From NCBI RefSeq assembly GCF_007992095.1, contig NZ_BJZP01000001.1, forward strand, positions 329,492 to 393,491: DNA of 64,000 bases. Reading direction: 5' to 3'. Of this stretch, positions 45,132-54,583 are shown one piece after another (within the stretch, counting starts at the first letter, position 1; the number at the start of each line of letters is the position of its first letter). The notes beneath the pieces are model-generated. The model was not told the origin of the DNA. It did not search any database and was given only the letters and a program-made list of their open reading frames with translations. Origin of the DNA: Paenirhizobium naphthalenivorans (GTDB taxonomy: Bacteria > Pseudomonadota > Alphaproteobacteria > Rhizobiales > Rhizobiaceae). Position numbers and translations under genes: made by a program.

Positions 45132-46640
45132 TTATTGCTTATCTACAGATGCGCCGATAGACAGCTGAGAGATGATACTCGAGTCTTCGTTTTCAATGTA
45201 TGAGGCCGTTCGATCTTCGATCATAGGCTGTGGATCCCCGTAATACCAATCCTCACGCCTCCCGGCACTCGTTTTGCGAGAACGCTTTTCAAATATGTCT
45301 CGATATCTTCGTGGAGAAATCCCGGAAAATGGACGAAAAAGAACTTTCTTATCAGACATATCGTCTTCAAATGTAATTGAGTCAGAATTCAGCTCCACAG
45401 CGTAACTCTTTGGATACGGCTCAAGATATGTAAGCATCTTTATACCCGAAGAGACGATATGTTTCGCACACATATGACAAGGGAACGTTGTGCAATACAT
45501 AACAGAATTTTTGATAGAGGTTCCCAGCCGAGACGCATCAGTAATCGCGGACATTTCAGCGTGAATCATTCGACCAAATTCTATAATATCCATAACCTGA
45601 GACTCTCTGATCTTCTTATTCTTCAATATCGTTCTAAGCTTTTCGACAGCATTACTTTTAGAATTCAACTCATCCGAGAGGAATCCGGCATCACTCATTC
45701 GATCAACAAGGTCGTAGAGAATCTGTATCTTGCGCGACTGATTAGCGTCCTTTCCACGTTCAAAATCCCGCTGCGCGGTCTCTCCATCTTCAGTCCAGTA
45801 CGTCCCTCCAAATGGCTTTGGGACTTCATTGCAGCCCATAGCCAAGACCTCCCCGGACTCCGAAAATATAGAAGCACCTACTTGCCGGGAAAGATCGATA
45901 GAGCGAAGAGAAGCCGCTGCAGCAGTGTACATTCCGTACTCGGTCTTTGTTGGGGATTTTCCATTATGTCCGAAAAACGCCTGAAAAAACCGTTGCAGGG
46001 TCTCATCTATGTACCTACTATTCGTTCCGTAGACAAACACATCACCAAGATGGTAAATATTTGAAATCTTCTGACCAAAACTACCTAGTCCCTCATCGAA
46101 ATCCTTCTTAATCAAATCAATAGCTTGCTTTTCGCAGTCATCTTTATCTCTTAACGCCTCATCAAAATCTTTTATCTTGTTGGATATCTCCTCCCGCCTT
46201 TCTTTTTCCGATGCAGAAATAGATATTTGTATAAATTTCCGTCCGTACGTCTTCCGCATCAGCTCTATTTCTTCAGGTCTCTTGAATTGTCTAATTATAT
46301 AGGCGTGCTCCAACGCAGGCTTATCTACATTGCCAGTTATTTTTTCCCTCTCATTTCTAATTCGTGCAACAGCCAATGCCGCCAGCGCAGCTGAGCTATC
46401 AGCCAATCGGCACACCTCATTCGCATACGCAATCAGTGAGTGATACTTACCGCTGAACGAATTCTCATCTATACTGATGTTAGTATTGATTTCTTTCATT
46501 AATTCGGTAATTCGGAGTGGTACAGCCTTGTAGCCAACATGCTGCAATTCGCGGATTATTACTGCTTGAACATAGTCAAGATCGACACCGATCGGCCCCA
46601 CCAATCCAATAAACAGTTCCGGCTTATTCACGTCGCTCAT
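45132..46640 (-). CDS. Anti-phage dCTP/deoxycytidylate deaminase (AvcD type)
   Basis: A 502-residue two-domain protein. The N-terminal NTPase/kinase-like region opens LFIGLVGPIGVDLDYVQAVI, the altered P-loop seen in AvcD proteins. The C-terminal zinc deaminase has MIHAEMSAITDA (His and catalytic Glu) and TTFPCHMCAKH (the PCxxC ligands). Such enzymes deaminate dCTP/dCMP when phage infection derepresses them, starving phage DNA synthesis. The gene is visibly AT-rich amid GC-rich neighbours, with AT-biased codons, so it was probably acquired recently. A divergent 65-residue gene shares its promoter region. Confidence 0.9.
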   Translation of the reverse strand: MSDVNKPELFIGLVGPIGVDLDYVQAVIIRELQHVGYKAVPLRITELMKEINTNISIDENSFSGKYHSLIAYANEVCRLADSSAALAALAVARIRNEREKITGNVDKPALEHAYIIRQFKRPEEIELMRKTYGRKFIQISISASEKERREEISNKIKDFDEALRDKDDCEKQAIDLIKKDFDEGLGSFGQKISNIYHLGDVFVYGTNSRYIDETLQRFFQAFFGHNGKSPTKTEYGMYTAAAASLRSIDLSRQVGASIFSESGEVLAMGCNEVPKPFGGTYWTEDGETAQRDFERGKDANQSRKIQILYDLVDRMSDAGFLSDELNSKSNAVEKLRTILKNKKIRESQVMDIIEFGRMIHAEMSAITDASRLGTSIKNSVMYCTTFPCHMCAKHIVSSGIKMLTYLEPYPKSYAVELNSDSITFEDDMSDKKVLFRPFSGISPRRYRDIFEKRSRKTSAGRREDWYYGDPQPMIEDRTASYIENEDSSIISQLSIGASVDKQ

Positions 46641-46762
46641 CGTTTCTCTCGCAGCAAAAAATGTTGATAATTTGTGAACGTCGCTGGAAATAAAGCATTA
46701 GGTAGATCAGGGATTTCTCGCTAATATTTGCTGAGTCTCAGCAACCTTTGGTGGAGGGAATA

Positions 46763-46960
46763 TTGGCAAAAAATCCCAGTGTAGTAAAGGATGCCCATAG
46801 CGATACGGAAGTTGAAGACACGGAACGGGGATGGTTGAGGGTGCAGCTCTGCGTTGCGGCAAGGAATTTAAGCAGTCGCCCAGTCGAACGCCGTGGACCA
46901 TTCCAAATTAGCGATCAACTTATAGATGACCTCAACGAGAAGTTCCTGATTAAGGGCTAA
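46763..46960 (+). CDS. Small protein divergent from the dCTP deaminase
   Basis: A 65-residue protein from a TTG start, with GGAGGG five bases upstream. It begins MAKNPSVVKDAHSDTEVEDT and has no membrane segment. It is followed by a strong terminator, so it is a genuine transcription unit. It lies 122 bases from the deaminase start on the other strand. It could be an inhibitor or trigger for the deaminase, or a cargo passenger. The family is not recognised. Confidence 0.6.
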   Translation: MAKNPSVVKDAHSDTEVEDTERGWLRVQLCVAARNLSSRPVERRGPFQISDQLIDDLNEKFLIKG

Positions 46961-46982
46961 TTTCTCGCCCAGAATATATTAT

Positions 46983-47011
46983 AGGCACTACATAGGTAGT
47001 GCCTTTTTTTT
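46983..47011 (+). terminator. Rho-independent terminator of the small island gene
   Basis: AGGCACTAC and GTAGTGCCT pair over 9 bp with a 4-base loop, followed by an 8-base T-run. It lies 22 bases past the stop of the 65-residue gene. This is the clearest intrinsic terminator in the window. Confidence 0.92.
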
Positions 47012-47050
47012 GAGAAAAACCTAACTAACTTATTTTGTATTTTTCGCCAA

Positions 47051-47176
47051 ATGCAGCCGCAGCAAGTTTCGATTCTGACAGGCATGTTAATTGGGTTGGC
47101 CGCCATAGGCATACTTGCCAGAAACGGCCTTCACCACCTCTCCCCAGTGGATCAAAATGTTCTGCAGATAACCTGA
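47051..47176 (+). CDS. Possible 41-residue single-pass membrane peptide
   Basis: An ATG frame reads MQPQQVSILTGMLIGLAAIG followed by ILARNGLHHLSPVDQNVLQIT, with one plausible helix. No ribosome-binding site is evident and the terminator at 46983-47011 precedes it. A toxin-like or leaderless peptide is conceivable, as is chance. Listed with low confidence. Confidence 0.25.
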   Translation: MQPQQVSILTGMLIGLAAIGILARNGLHHLSPVDQNVLQIT

Positions 47177-48011
47177 ATCCACGTGGGCGCTATGATCCAT
47201 CACTTGCTTGCGACACAACAAGTCGCGCCACCTCCCTTTCAAACTTTACTCATCTAGTGATGGAAAAAAATTTGTGTTTTTCCAACAAAGTCAACACCAC
47301 CCCCACTATTTCATCCCCATTCCCTCACCCTGTGCCTACACTGTTCCCGTCCCGCCCTCGGATACACCGGGTGTGCGTGCTCGGCGAGGCGGGACCGGCG
47401 CTGGAGGGTTTGGGCGATCGCAGGCCTGACCGTCCGGGGTTCGCGGAAAATGGTCTCCCTTCGGCGACGTGGGGACGAAAGCAACGGTATCGGACCAGCC
47501 GTCTTTCGTCAGCCCTGATGGCGCGCCGGATGTGCCTGTGAGGCACGAAGGGCGGCGACAGTCGAGGGTGGTGCGGGCGTCCGGCCGGAACAGTTCCGGC
47601 GCCCGCAGACGGCGAAGGTCGAGACTCCGCGCGCTTTTGTCAGGCGCGTAGACAGGGCCGAAGACACCACGCCGGAAGCGTGCGTTCCCCCGGGGCGATC
47701 AGGCCCGGCCAGTCGCGGGGCCAGTCGCGGGGCCCGTCAAGGGACATATCCCGGCGACAGGAACCGGGGAACGGGCGCACCTGAAACATCCCTCCAACGG
47801 CCGCGCGAGAGAGACCCAGGTCGCGGGCAAAAACCGCCGAACGGGGCGCCCAAGGTGCCACATACAAAAACAAAACAGAGGCAGCTTCGGCGCCCCGTCC
47901 GTACCAGAAATTTTTCCGAGATCGCCAAGGGGTCGGTGCGCCCGCCGCCCGCCCCGCCCGCAACCGGACCCCGAGCTTGACCCGAGCCGGCCCAAACGGA
48001 AGAGGATGACC
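47177..48011. other. GC-rich gene-poor stretch beyond the island
   Basis: AT-rich sequence ends near 47330 and composition turns very GC-rich. No frame here looks protein-like. A 12-bp tandem unit GGCCAGTCGCGG occurs twice plus a partial third at 47707-47738. I could not match known structured RNAs (tmRNA, SRP or RNase P). The stretch may be the flank of the integration site. Confidence 0.35.
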
Positions 48012-48584
48012 ATGCCCCTTGCCCCCATCGCCACCTGTCCCCACACCCGGTCCGACGCCCGAGCCGATAACGGGACCGATAACAGGTCCGATACCACACA
48101 GGGCGCCCGCAATGACGCCGACAAAGACGTTACAAGCGCCGCCGGCGCCGATGCGGCGGTTGGCGCCGCCGCCGAATCCGAGAAGGAAGCCGGCAGGGAC
48201 GACGGCCTCGCCCGCTTGCTGCTGATGCGATACACGGCGGAAATGCTCGCCATGCCGCATCACGTCTGCACCTATCGCAACTGCCGGCGCGGTCTGGCCT
48301 GTCGCTGGATCGACACCGACAACGACGCCCCCTCCTGTCTGGTGCTGCTCGATCCGGCCGAACGGCAGGTCTACGACGCGCTGGCCGGCGTGGTGCTTGG
48401 CGCCGCCCGGCTAGGCCCGAAGGTGGAGCCCGGCTCCGGCCCCGAGGCCTGGGAACTCTGGTCGGCCGGCTTGGAGATCATCCTTGTCTACCTGCGGAAA
48501 ATGCCCCGCCGCCGCCATCGCCCCAGGGGGCGGCCGAAGGGTGGGCACAGAGCTGGGGCCCACCCCCGCGGAGAATTGCCGTGA
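48012..48584 (+). CDS. Hypothetical protein with CxYRNCRRxxxC motif
   Basis: A 190-residue protein. The first 60 residues are low-complexity (ADNGTDNRSDTTQGARNDAD and Ala-rich). The centre has HHVCTYRNCRRGLACRW and PSCLVLLDPAERQVYDALAG, a possible Cys/His metal-binding site. The C-terminus is basic (RKMPRRRHRPRGRPKGGHRA). GAGG precedes the chosen ATG by six bases. It resembles hypothetical proteins of Rhizobiales; the function is unknown. Confidence 0.7.
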   Translation: MPLAPIATCPHTRSDARADNGTDNRSDTTQGARNDADKDVTSAAGADAAVGAAAESEKEAGRDDGLARLLLMRYTAEMLAMPHHVCTYRNCRRGLACRWIDTDNDAPSCLVLLDPAERQVYDALAGVVLGAARLGPKVEPGSGPEAWELWSAGLEIILVYLRKMPRRRHRPRGRPKGGHRAGAHPRGELP

Positions 48585-48706
48585 GACGGGCGCGGTTTGG
48601 CAAGATGTGTCACGGTGCCGGACGGGCGGGCGTGGATGAAGGGGCTGGACCGCGAGCGGCAAACGTTCGGCGGACCGCGCGCTTGCCCGTCCGACGGTGC
48701 GCCGCC

Positions 48707-49324
48707 CTATTCCGCCGCCTCGGCGTCCGGCTTGGCGATCGCCGCCTTGTCGAGCTCGTAGGAATAGCCCTCGAGCATGACATAGGCCCGCTCGATCGCG
48801 GCGATCTGGGTTTCGGCGGCCTTGATCGCCTCGGTGATCGACTGCGCCCGCGCCCGCAGCATCGACCCCAGCACATCGGCCTCCGGCCGCCGGCCGATGC
48901 GGTCGGCGTGCTGGCGCACCCTTGTGCGGTGGCGTTCCAGCTCGAGAATGTGGAAGCGGGCCTTGAGCTGATCATCTGTCAGCTTGCGGCGCAAGCCGGC
49001 CACCGGGTCGAAACTGCCCGGCTCGCGCTCGTCGAGGATCATCTCGTTGACCAGCGTCTCGAGCATCATCAGGCCCTTGAGGTCGGTGGCGTCGGCCAGC
49101 TGCGGGTCGTAGCCGGTGTCGTCATAGACCTTGCGCCGCACCGGGTCCTTCAGCAGCTCGTAGGAGGCGTTCAGCCGGGCGAAGGCGTCGAGTTCGCCGC
49201 CGGCGTCGGGATGGGCAGTCTTGGCCAGTTTGCGATAGGCGGCCTTGATCGCCGCCTCGTCGGCGTCGCGTTCCAGTCCGAGCAATTGGTATGGATCGAT
49301 CACGGCGGCAGCTGTCCTTGGCAT
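48707..49324 (-). CDS. DnaJ-domain protein
   Basis: A 205-residue protein. The J-domain spans residues 8-75 with DPYQLLGLERDADEAAIKAA and the HPD motif in AKTAHPDAGGEL, so it can stimulate an Hsp70 ATPase. The C-terminal half is a coiled coil (ARAQSITEAIKAAETQIAAI). It lacks the Gly/Phe and zinc regions of full DnaJ. The start at MPRTAAAVI was preferred over a longer frame. The client is unknown. Confidence 0.85.
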   Translation of the reverse strand: MPRTAAAVIDPYQLLGLERDADEAAIKAAYRKLAKTAHPDAGGELDAFARLNASYELLKDPVRRKVYDDTGYDPQLADATDLKGLMMLETLVNEMILDEREPGSFDPVAGLRRKLTDDQLKARFHILELERHRTRVRQHADRIGRRPEADVLGSMLRARAQSITEAIKAAETQIAAIERAYVMLEGYSYELDKAAIAKPDAEAAE

Positions 49325-49766
49325 ATCTTCATTGGCGCCCGCTTGGTTGGTAAAGCGTCCGGGCCCCGGCTTCAAGTCGCAAGGCGGCTTGTCCAAAGAA
49401 TGGCGAGGCGCGGCCGGGGAGCGCTTCGCATTCCACCAAACAGGAAGTATGCGATCTATAGCACCCCCTCAAATCTTAATGGATTCAGCCGCTTGCCGAT
49501 ATTTCTCTCTCATTCCGCGCGTTTTTCGCCCTTGCCATCGACAAAAAAAGGCCTTACGAATAAGGCCGTTCGGGCACTAATGATCCCGGAGACTGGACCG
49601 ATTGTGACGACCGCCCTGCGGTCTTGGGGGCTTACTCCCGCTGGTAGACGTTCTTTCCCCGTTATCGCGACTTCCGACTAGCTCTTCCCTCGGAAGGGCA
49701 TGCCGCCCTCTCTTCCGGCTCGCCGGGCGCGGGGAAACCAAACACAAGGGATAAAGGAACTCTCCC
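49325..49766. other. Leader region of the cold-shock gene with minus-strand RNA signals
   Basis: No protein gene is seen in these 442 bases. The right part is the untranslated leader of the cold-shock gene. A hairpin with a terminator-like T-run on the minus strand at 49543-49567 implies a minus-strand transcript ending here; see the separate ncRNA entry. Confidence 0.4.
49543..49690 (-). ncRNA. Candidate small RNA antisense to the cold-shock leader
   Basis: On the minus strand the sequence ends in GGCCTTA, a TTCG loop, TAAGGCC and seven T, an intrinsic terminator. No minus-strand gene lies upstream to use it until dusA ends at 50189. The stretch before it contains a GC-rich foldable segment (GACCGCAGGGCGGTC). 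The 5' end is not visible, so 49690 is a guess. Confidence 0.4.
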
Positions 49767-49979
49767 ATGGCCACCAAAGGCACCGTAAAATTCTTCAACC
49801 AGGACAAGGGCTTCGGCTTCATCACCCCGGAAGGCGGCGCGAAGGACGTATTCGTCCACATCTCAGCTCTGCAGGCTTCCGGCATCCAGACGCTCCGCGA
49901 TGGTCAGGAAGTATCGTTCGACACCGAGCCGGACCGCATGGGCAAGGGCCCGAAGGCTGTCAACATCCAGGCTTTCTGA
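49767..49979 (+). CDS. cspA: Cold-shock protein
   Basis: A 70-residue CspA-family single-stranded nucleic acid chaperone. [20 protein letters not shown] has RNP1-like [16 protein letters not shown] has RNP2-like VFVH. GGAACTCTCCC precedes the ATG. A perfect hairpin terminator follows 30 bases after the stop. The long leader before it is typical for temperature control. Confidence 0.95.
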   Translation: MATKGTVKFFNQDKGFGFITPEGGAKDVFVHISALQASGIQTLRDGQEVSFDTEPDRMGKGPKAVNIQAF

Positions 49980-50008
49980 GCCCTTTCGCCGCCCGGCGAT
50001 GATTTTTC

Positions 50009-50034
50009 AAACGGCGCTCCTCGGGGCGCCGTTT
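50009..50034 (+). terminator. Terminator of the cold-shock gene
   Basis: AAACGGCGC and GCGCCGTTT pair around the loop TCCTCGGG, followed by CTCGTT. It is a stable stem with a weak T-tract. Confidence 0.75.
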
Positions 50035-50188
50035 CTCGTTGCGGCAAGTGCCAACTCCCGCAAGGGTTATCACCTAACCTTACGGAAGGTACAAACACCC
50101 TCCCCGCAGTCAAAAACCGCGGCAAAATTCCGCCGATAGCGGTGCATCGCAAGGTCCCGGCTCGGGGCACGGGCCGACGCAGGATCGC

Positions 50189-51226
50189 TCAGACCGCCGC
50201 CCGTTGTGCCTCAGCCAGGCTCTGCACCTTCGGCCCGCCGGCGATGTCGACAGCGGCGAAGGCCTCGGCGATGATCTGCGGCCCGGCGGTCGGCTTGGTG
50301 GCGTCGGAGAGGATCTGCCGATAGCGCCGCGCGCCGGCAAAGCCCTGGAACAGGCCGACCATGTGACGGGTCACATGATTCAGCCGCCCGCCCCCGGCGA
50401 TGACGCCTTCGGCATAGGCGATCATCGTGTCCCGCACGGCATCCCAGTCGGGCGCCTTCGGGACATCGCCGTAGATCTTTTCGTCGACCTCGGTCAAAAG
50501 CGTCGCATTATGGTAGCTTGCCCGACCGAGCATCACGCCGTCCATCACCTCGAGATGAGCGCGCGCCTTGTCGAGCGTGTCGATGCCGCCGTTGATCCCA
50601 AGGAAAACACCGGGGTTCTCCCGTTTCATTCGGTAAACAAGCTCATAGTCGAGCGGCGGAACGTCGCGGTTCTCCTTCGGCGACAACCCCTGGAGCCAGG
50701 CCTTGCGCGCGTGGATCCAGATCGCGTCAGCGCCGGCCGAAACCATGCGCGCGAGGAAATCCGGCAACACAGTCTCGGGCCGCTGGTCATCGACGCCGAT
50801 CCGGCACTTCACCGTGACCGGTACGGTCGAGACCGCCTTCATCGCCGTGACACAGGCCGCCACCGTCGCCGGCTCGCGCATCAGGCAAGCGCCGAACGTG
50901 CCGGACTGCACCCGGTCGGACGGGCAGCCAACATTGAGGTTAATCTCGTCATAACCGTAATCCGCCGCAATCCGTACGGCCTCGGCAAGCTTCGCCGGAT
51001 CCGATCCACCAAGCTGCAACGCCACCGGATGCTCCTCCCATGAAAAGCCCAGCAAGCGGTCGCGAGACCCGTGAATGATCGCATCGGCTACGACCATTTC
51101 GGTGAAAAGAAGGGCGCGGGCACTCAACTGCCGGAGGAAAAACCGGCAATGCCGATCGGTCCAGTCGATCATCGGGGCGACGGCGAAAATTCTCGCCCCC
51201 GAGCTATAGAGTGGTGCTATCGTCAT
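50189..51226 (-). CDS. dusA: tRNA-dihydrouridine(20/20a) synthase
   Basis: Flavin-dependent reduction of uridine 20/20a in tRNA. The 345 residues show FAVAPMIDWTDRHCRFFLRQ, the active-site loop NVGCPSDRVQSGTFGACLM with the catalytic Cys, and INGGIDTLD. It is convergent with cspA across about 210 bases that hold no other gene. Confidence 0.95.
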   Translation of the reverse strand: MTIAPLYSSGARIFAVAPMIDWTDRHCRFFLRQLSARALLFTEMVVADAIIHGSRDRLLGFSWEEHPVALQLGGSDPAKLAEAVRIAADYGYDEINLNVGCPSDRVQSGTFGACLMREPATVAACVTAMKAVSTVPVTVKCRIGVDDQRPETVLPDFLARMVSAGADAIWIHARKAWLQGLSPKENRDVPPLDYELVYRMKRENPGVFLGINGGIDTLDKARAHLEVMDGVMLGRASYHNATLLTEVDEKIYGDVPKAPDWDAVRDTMIAYAEGVIAGGGRLNHVTRHMVGLFQGFAGARRYRQILSDATKPTAGPQIIAEAFAAVDIAGGPKVQSLAEAQRAAV

Positions 51227-51338
51227 GCGGCGTCAGATAGCGTTGTGGGGCATGGCACGCAAGGGGGTCGGGTTTCCGGGCCGGCACTTTGAAAACTGAA
51301 GCGCGACAGACGGTCAAAACGACCTACCGTCCCATCAC

Positions 51339-51776
51339 TCACAATAGCCCGAGTTCGGCCAGTTCGCGCTTCAGATCTTCCGGCATTTCCTCGATATTGG
51401 CGCCCGAGGCGTTGAGATCGCGCGGGGCGGAAGCGGGGTCGAGGTAGCGCCAGCCTTGGAACGGGCGCCGGGGCGCCGGGGCCGTCTCGATCACTTCGGG
51501 CCCGAGGATCAGCTCGCAACGGGTGATGCCATCGCCGCCGGTGAAGGTCTTGATGTCGAGCAGCTTTTGGCGGGCGGCGACCTGGCCCTTGATCACCCAG
51601 TAGAGCGAGCCACCATCGAGCAATTCATCTGCCCGCTTCGGCACCATGCGCGTCACATGGCTCGACTGCGGCTCGAGTCCGGCAGCAACTGCTACCAGCG
51701 CGCGCTCGGCCACCCATTCGCGAAGATCGGCGAGACTGTCAGCGCCGACGCAGAGCTTGATCATATGCAGTGTCAT
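51339..51776 (-). CDS. DUF1489 family protein
   Basis: A 145-residue soluble protein with HMIKLCVGADSLADLREW, a HVTRMVPKRADELLDGGSLY block and TRCELILGPEVIETAP. DUF1489 proteins are alphaproteobacterial and of unknown function. It lies 63 bases before the end of sdaA on the same strand. Sequence similarity suggests a DUF1489-typical RNA- or ligand-binding fold, unproven. Confidence 0.85.
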   Translation of the reverse strand: MTLHMIKLCVGADSLADLREWVAERALVAVAAGLEPQSSHVTRMVPKRADELLDGGSLYWVIKGQVAARQKLLDIKTFTGGDGITRCELILGPEVIETAPAPRRPFQGWRYLDPASAPRDLNASGANIEEMPEDLKRELAELGLL

Positions 51777-51839
51777 GGCACCGGTGATAAGCTGCCAGCA
51801 GCCGGCGTCAAGGGCAAAGCAACGTCCCCGGCCTCGCCG

Positions 51840-53240
51840 TCAACATTCCACCACGTTGACGGCGAGGCCGCCGAGCGAGGTTTCCTTGTATTTCTCGCTC
51901 ATGTCATTGCCAGTTTGACGCATCGTCTCGATGCAGGCGTCGAGCGGTACGAAATGCAGACCATCGCCCTTGAGCGCCAGCGAGGCGGCGGTCACCGCCT
52001 TGACGGCGCCCAGCGCGTTGCGTTCGATGCAGGGCACCTGGACGAGACCGGCGACCGGGTCGCAGGTCATGCCCAGATGATGTTCCAGCGCGATTTCGGC
52101 GGCGTTCTCGATCTGCTCCGGGCTGCCGCCCATCACGGCCGCAAGTCCTGCCGCCGCCATGGCCGAGGCAGAGCCCACCTCGCCCTGACAGCCGACCTCG
52201 GCGCCGGAGATCGAAGCATTGTGCTTTATGATGCCGCCGACGGCGGCGGCGGTGAGCAGGTAGTCGCGGATGCCGTCCTGATCCGCGTCTGGATGGAAAT
52301 GCAGATAATAGCGGATGGTCGCCGGCACGACGCCTGCGGCACCGTTGGTCGGCGCGGTCACGACCCGGCCGCCGGCGGCATTCTCCTCATTGACGGCCAT
52401 GGCGTAGACGGAGAGCCAGTCATTGGCGAGTAGCGGGTTCTGCCTGTTCGAGCGCCATTCCTCCTGCAACTGGTCGTGGATCGAGCGTGCACGGCGGCGG
52501 ACATTCAAACCGCCCGGCAGTTTGCCGTCCTGCTTCAGGCCACGATCGATGCAGCCACTCATCGCGTCCCAAATGCGGTCGAGTCCTGCATTCAGTGCAT
52601 TGCGATCCATAACCGCTTCCTCGTTGGCGCGCTTCATCTGAGCGATGGTGAGACCGGAGCTGCGGGCCATGTCGAGCATTTGCTTCGCCGAGGCGAAGGG
52701 ATAGGGCACCTTGTGGCTGAACGCCACCTTCTTGGCCTTCTGCATGGCCAAAAGCTCGGTGTCGGTGACCACGAAACCGCCGCCAATCGAATAGTAGATC
52801 GTCGTCAGCAGCACCCGCCCGTCCTTGTCGAGCGCCGAAAGCCGCATGCCGTTGGCATGGCCCTTGAGCGGCACCTTCTTATCGAAGACAAGGTCCTCGG
52901 CCGGATTGAAATGATAGGCGGGATGGCCGGGAGGAGAGACTTTGTGGTTTCGCTCTACCGCGGCGACGATATCGTCCATACGGTCGGGGTCGATCCTGTC
53001 GGGCGCCTCGCCCGTCAGGCCGATGATCACCGCCCTGCCAGTGCCATGACCGATCCCGGTATAGGCGAGCGAGCCGTGCAAGCTGGCCTTCAGCGCGACA
53101 ACCCGCGCGCCGTGCGGCCGCGGCCACTTGTCCGAGGCGATCAGATCGAGAAAGCGGTTGGCCGCCGTCATCGGCCCCATCGTATGGGAACTCGACGGAC
53201 CCACACCGATCTTGAAAACATCGAAAACCGAAAGAAACAT
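51840..53240 (-). CDS. sdaA: L-serine ammonia-lyase
   Basis: Converts L-serine to pyruvate and ammonia through a [4Fe-4S] cluster, single-chain type, 466 residues. Landmarks are [15 protein letters not shown] near the start, [39 protein letters not shown] with one cluster Cys, and [14 protein letters not shown] with two more. In an organism routing methyl groups to methylene-THF, serine is the natural next product, but the physical link is distant. Confidence 0.94.
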   Translation of the reverse strand: MFLSVFDVFKIGVGPSSSHTMGPMTAANRFLDLIASDKWPRPHGARVVALKASLHGSLAYTGIGHGTGRAVIIGLTGEAPDRIDPDRMDDIVAAVERNHKVSPPGHPAYHFNPAEDLVFDKKVPLKGHANGMRLSALDKDGRVLLTTIYYSIGGGFVVTDTELLAMQKAKKVAFSHKVPYPFASAKQMLDMARSSGLTIAQMKRANEEAVMDRNALNAGLDRIWDAMSGCIDRGLKQDGKLPGGLNVRRRARSIHDQLQEEWRSNRQNPLLANDWLSVYAMAVNEENAAGGRVVTAPTNGAAGVVPATIRYYLHFHPDADQDGIRDYLLTAAAVGGIIKHNASISGAEVGCQGEVGSASAMAAAGLAAVMGGSPEQIENAAEIALEHHLGMTCDPVAGLVQVPCIERNALGAVKAVTAASLALKGDGLHFVPLDACIETMRQTGNDMSEKYKETSLGGLAVNVVEC

Positions 53241-53412
53241 GCCGCTTTACCGCCTCCAGGCTGATTTGCCTCACGCTAGAGCAACATGCTTAGCGAATGC
53301 GGCGGCGAACCGACATCTTTTTTCATCGACGCGACATTGCCGATCCGCAGAAACGACAACAGCGCGGGCTTGGAACCCGCGCTGCCTGAAACCGTAGCCG
53401 TTCGATTACGGA

Positions 53413-53514
53413 TCAGATACTGCCAAAGAGATAGGCCAGGCACAAAATCCCGGCAAATCCGACCAGAGCACGAACCGTAACGCCCCAGCAGGATTTCTGG
53501 ATGCTGTCTTCCAT
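53413..53514 (-). CDS. Small membrane peptide
   Basis: A 33-residue frame, MEDSIQKSCWGVTVRALVGF followed by AGILCLAYLFGSI, with one helix. TGGAG lies five bases upstream of the ATG. No family is recognised. It lies downstream of sdaA's start on the same strand as sdaA but separated by 173 bases. Plausible but unproven. Confidence 0.45.
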   Translation of the reverse strand: MEDSIQKSCWGVTVRALVGFAGILCLAYLFGSI

Positions 53515-53819
53515 GAAGACTCCATTTTGACCATTGTTGGCAGAAAGCCGTCCCCCGACCGCTTCCATGCGAACCGATTTATTAAAATTCGCGCCCGTTC
53601 GCAACTGCAAAAATGGCGAAAGCAAGGCGTCCGCACCAAAGGAGCCACGCGGCAATCGAACACACACATGCCTTTTCAATAACTTATGGAGCTTTTCTTG
53701 CAGGTCATTGCTCCAAAAGAATGCCCCGTTTCGATCCAAGGCTTTACACCTTGGTTAATTCGCTTGTGGATAACATGCCAATTTCGCATAAAAAGACAGC
53801 CCATTGAGTCGGAGTCGCC
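53515..53819. other. Intergenic, AT-richer than its surroundings
   Basis: A stretch of 305 bases between divergent small genes. It holds a hairpin CCAAGG...CCTTGG near 53739-53757 and TTGTGGATAACATGCC near 53765, promoter-like for the DUF599 gene. No protein gene is supported. Confidence 0.35.
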
Positions 53820-54518
53820 ATGACAATTCTCGACTATCTCGCGCTCTGCCTTTTCGGCCTGCTGTGGTTCGCCTTCTCCTGGATCACAGGACAGGGGCGG
53901 ATCTTTTCCCGTACCAGCCTGACCCAGGCCATGGCGGAGCGTCGACGTCAGTGGATCCTGAATTCGCTCGGCCGCGACCTCAAGATGATCGACACGCAGA
54001 TTCTCTCCGGGCTACAGAACGGAACGGCCTTCTTCGCCTCGACCTCGATCTTCGCCATTGGTGGCTGCTTCGCCCTGCTCGGCCAGACTGATCAGGTGGA
54101 CGCGATCCTGAAAGACCTCCCATTCGTCGCCCAGGGCGGGCGGGCGACCTTCGAGATCAAGATCTTCTTCCTGGCCGCTATCCTGGGCTATTCCTTCTTC
54201 AAGTTCGGCTGGTCGTACCGGCTGTTCAACTATTGCACCATCCTGTTTGGGGCCCTGCCCATGACGGCCGAGGCGCACCGGGATCCGGAGGGCGCAGCCA
54301 GAGCCGCCGAACTGACCATCCGTATGAACATCATCGCCGCCGGCCATTTCAACGCGGGCCTGCGCGCGCTCTTCATGTCGATCGGCTATCTCGGTTGGTT
54401 CGCCAGCCCCTACCTGTTCATTGGAACCTCGCTCACCGTCTTCTTCGTTCTCCTGCGGCGGCAGTTCTTCTCCGAGGCGCGCCTCGCCCTGTTGGAGACG
54501 TCACAACACTCGCCATGA
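53820..54518 (+). CDS. DUF599 membrane protein
   Basis: A 232-residue inner-membrane protein with four helices and a large cytoplasmic loop carrying MAERRRQWILNSLGRDLKMI. The pattern matches DUF599, found in Proteobacteria with unknown role. GGAGTCGCC precedes the start. It lies 65 bases before the DUF1624 gene on the same strand. Confidence 0.85.
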   Translation: MTILDYLALCLFGLLWFAFSWITGQGRIFSRTSLTQAMAERRRQWILNSLGRDLKMIDTQILSGLQNGTAFFASTSIFAIGGCFALLGQTDQVDAILKDLPFVAQGGRATFEIKIFFLAAILGYSFFKFGWSYRLFNYCTILFGALPMTAEAHRDPEGAARAAELTIRMNIIAAGHFNAGLRALFMSIGYLGWFASPYLFIGTSLTVFFVLLRRQFFSEARLALLETSQHSP

Positions 54519-54583
54519 AATAGTCGCCTTTGCGCGGTCTGGCAGATGCGTATCATGACATGGCAGGACGAAAGGAGCGCGCG

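Noticed and set aside
47051..47176. Small membrane peptide as a toxin of the defence island
   Set aside because: The frame has no ribosome-binding site and follows a strong terminator, so I kept it only as a low-confidence feature and do not assign a function.
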